A stretch of DNA of 63,585 nt from Lachnospiraceae bacterium (lineage in GTDB: Bacteria; Bacillota; Clostridia; Lachnospirales; Lachnospiraceae): NCBI GenBank assembly GCA_017551665.1, contig JAFZLB010000074.1:1-63585 (forward strand), given 5' to 3'. The notes under the pieces were generated by a model. That model ran no database searches, was not told the DNA's origin, and worked only from the letters and a program-made list of their open reading frames with translations. A program made the translations under genes and the position numbers. Positions 62,119 through 63,585 of the stretch are shown here, in pieces (position 1 is the stretch's first letter; each line of letters opens with the position of its first letter).

Positions 62119-62895
62119 ATGGATAACCCTAAGGATAACCACGGAAAAAAGGTCATAAAGTATTTGGTTGGCATTTTTTTTGCCACCTTTTTGTCAGTAT
62201 GTTTAACTCCTCTTTCTCAAAAAGTCGTCATCCTTCTACATGGTGCCGGAAGCTCTTTTTTTCGTGGCATTTCCGATTACTATTACCGGACTATTGCAAG
62301 TGGTGATGTTTTTGTTGCTTTTGTATCAACACAGTATGTATTCTTTGCACTTTTCGGGGCCGGTATCGGCGCCGCAATTGCTAATCAGTTTGTGCAACTG
62401 TCAACATCTAGGCATCGCTGGTTAACCATATCCCAAAAGATTTCCAGTATCCGCAAAACAGGCGACGAGAGCACACCTAAATGTGATAGTTTTATCAATC
62501 AAGAGCCCTCTGCTATTGCTTCGTTTCAAAAACTTGCAGAAATAGAAGAGCATTTGAATGAAGTCAGCAATCTTCTTGACGAGGAGCTTTCGACAATTGA
62601 AAAATCTGAACGAAAGCAGTATCAAACAAGCCGCATTGTTCACTCTGTCATATGCGCGTTGCTTATAGCTGCCTTTCTTGTTGTTATGATGATTCATGGC
62701 TTTTTTTCTACCGCATATAAAACCATCGTCAGGACCGCAAACAATATTGAAATTGTTTCTCCTTATATCTCAGATATTGAATACCGGCAATTAAAATCCG
62801 ATTATCACTCCATATGCAACGCTGATGATTACGACGAGTTAATTTCACACCTTCGTGCCATCGCCGACAAAAACGGCCTCAATCTTCGTGAGTAG
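62119..62895 (+). CDS. unknown membrane protein
   Basis: A 258-residue protein with hydrophobic segments at about 15-32, 62-90 and 177-198, a central helical acidic stretch (EHLNEVSNLLDEELSTIEKS) and a soluble C-terminus. TATAAT at 62091-62096 and GGAGG 8 bases before the ATG support expression. No family is recognised. Confidence 0.65.
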   Translation: MDNPKDNHGKKVIKYLVGIFFATFLSVCLTPLSQKVVILLHGAGSSFFRGISDYYYRTIASGDVFVAFVSTQYVFFALFGAGIGAAIANQFVQLSTSRHRWLTISQKISSIRKTGDESTPKCDSFINQEPSAIASFQKLAEIEEHLNEVSNLLDEELSTIEKSERKQYQTSRIVHSVICALLIAAFLVVMMIHGFFSTAYKTIVRTANNIEIVSPYISDIEYRQLKSDYHSICNADDYDELISHLRAIADKNGLNLRE

Positions 62896-62981
62896 TGCTT
62901 TTATCAGCCGAAAAATCAGCTTGATGCATTCCCATGCTATAATCACGGACAAGATGTTTGCTATTTCCATTCGTTCCTCTC

Positions 62982-63176
62982 CTACTGCGCTGATGACAGG
63001 TCACTCCGCCTCATCCTCCTCTTCGTCATCTTCCTCGTCAGTTGCCTTTCGCGTTCCAGAGGGCACCCTGTTAAGACATCCACGAAGGATTTTTCTAAAG
63101 CGTTCGCAAGATCATTGCCTTGCCTCAATTCTTTTGCCGTTGCCTCCACCGTTGTTGTGTTCGCTGTGAATCTCAT
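62982..63176 (-). pseudogene. possible frameshifted small gene
   Basis: MRFTANTTTVEATAKELRQG, then ALEKSFVDVLTGCP looks coding. In its own frame it then becomes very basic, while a one-base shift gives KATDEEDDEEEDEAE and a stop at 63001, a typical acidic protein end. This suggests a frameshift near 63050. No ribosome site. Family unknown. Region 62896-62980 has no gene. Confidence 0.35.
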
Positions 63177-63325
63177 ACACCGGCGCGCTGATATGCTTGT
63201 CCGATAAGAGTTTTTCAGATTTGCGTGTATGGTCGTTTCCTTCCCTACTGCCTGTTCTGTGTTGATTGTCTTAATTCTCTATTGATCAAGTGTTTTCATA
63301 CTCCATACCCGTAGGATAGCACATA

Positions 63326-63438
63326 AATCACTTTTTTAAGTGAATTTTGTATGATGCACTTTGCAGATGGTCTATCTGCCGCTGTTCACTTTGTAAAGTA
63401 ATTTTTCATTGACTATATGCCTCTATACGGTGTAGGAT
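63326..63438 (+). promoter_or_regulatory. promoter with palindromic operators for the XRE gene
   Basis: TCACTT-TTTT-AAGTGA (near 63328-63343) and ACTTT-GT-AAAGT (near 63388-63399) are inverted repeats with a related core. TTGACT (63409-63414) and TAGGAT (63433-63438) form an 18-bp-spaced promoter. This looks like a two-site operator upstream of the regulator starting at 63463. Confidence 0.55.
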
Positions 63439-63462
63439 GTATCTTGTAAGGAGGATTCCGGC

Positions 63463-63585
63463 CTGAATTTACTGGAGAAGATAGATTACCTCATGAAAAC
63501 TAATGACTTGAATAAGCGTCAGCTTGCCTTACGCTGTGGGCTTTCCTATAGCGCCGTTGATGGTTTCTTCAAGATCAGTTTTTCC
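63463..63585 (+). CDS. XRE-type regulator, N-terminal part (runs off the window)
   Basis: A frame of 41 codons to the window end: MNLLEKIDYLMKTNDLNKRQ, LALRCGLSYSAVDGFF, a helix-turn-helix of small Clostridia regulators. The start appears to be CTG at 63463, because TAAGGAGG (63447-63454) is 8 bases upstream; the first ATG at 63493 has no ribosome site. The C-terminus is outside the window. Confidence 0.65.
   Translation, partial: MNLLEKIDYLMKTNDLNKRQLALRCGLSYSAVDGFFKISFS

Overview
The window looks like a chromosomal segment of a Bacillota bacterium of the class Clostridia, most likely a Lachnospiraceae-type anaerobe. The evidence is AGGAGG-type ribosome sites, AgrC/LytTR and BceRS-like signalling, a YolD plus Y-family polymerase pair, Gram-positive lipoproteins and an LTA-synthase-type sulfatase. 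The backbone is GC-rich. Several blocks (about 7.8-11.3 kb, 39.6-41.2 kb and 57.4-63.6 kb) are clearly AT-richer and look acquired. No rRNA gene, CRISPR array or complete prophage is visible.

Layout. 1-1005: a tRNA cluster (Ile, Ala, Asn, Glu) with hairpin repeats in its spacers. 1043-8294: pyrC, an LTA-synthase-like sulfatase and pyrK as one operon, then plsC, ddl and an acetyltransferase. 8.5-11.3 kb: accessory genes (a Fic protein with a three-site operator, a higBA-type toxin-antitoxin pair, a dead IS1634-like transposase). 11.4-13.6 kb: a lipoprotein and two gene relics. 13.56-14.27 kb: a toxin-antitoxin remnant flanked by two 102-bp copies of the 3' end of the neighbouring gene. 14.2-19.5 kb: an O-acyltransferase operon (MBOAT protein, a small membrane protein and two SGNH proteins with BspA-type leucine-rich repeats, one also with an InlB-type repeat). 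19.6-23 kb: an antitoxin with a shortened toxin, YolD plus Y-family polymerase, and an acetyltransferase with a small overlapping partner. 23.0-26.7 kb: citrate synthase and glycogen phosphorylase.

26.7-35.0 kb is the most unusual part. The last codons of the glycogen phosphorylase gene and the region after its stop occur four times in the same orientation (26652, 28470, 29872, 34965). They separate blocks that carry solute-binding lipoproteins, a DUF4143 ATPase, a flavin reductase, an XRE regulator with a HipA-like kinase relic, and Fic proteins. I read this as repeated insertion or recombination at a gene 3' end, building a cassette-like island. The SGNH locus at 13.6-14.3 kb and the ORF6N gene at 39.6-40.6 kb show related patterns.

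35.0-49.7 kb: a third Fic protein, an uncharacterised gene, a zinc/cadmium-type efflux set (P-type ATPase, separate HMA protein, ArsR regulator), an ORF6N-domain protein, a VOC protein, an ABC exporter with a MerR-like regulator, an AgrC/LytTR pair, and a divergent heterodimeric ABC exporter. 49.8-56.9 kb: a chemotaxis receptor and a BceRS-AB-like peptide-sensing and detoxification operon. 57.1-63.6 kb: tRNA-Pro and tRNA-Gly behind a consensus promoter, a phage-gene relic, an IS110-family element with a probable guide-RNA leader, four unknown small genes ending at a large hairpin, degenerate sequence, a membrane protein, and the start of an XRE-type regulator that runs off the end.

Themes across the window: many autoregulated small modules whose promoters carry inverted-repeat operators; at least three predicted leaderless genes; and low-complexity Ala/Gly/Ser/Glu inserts in loops of otherwise conserved enzymes.
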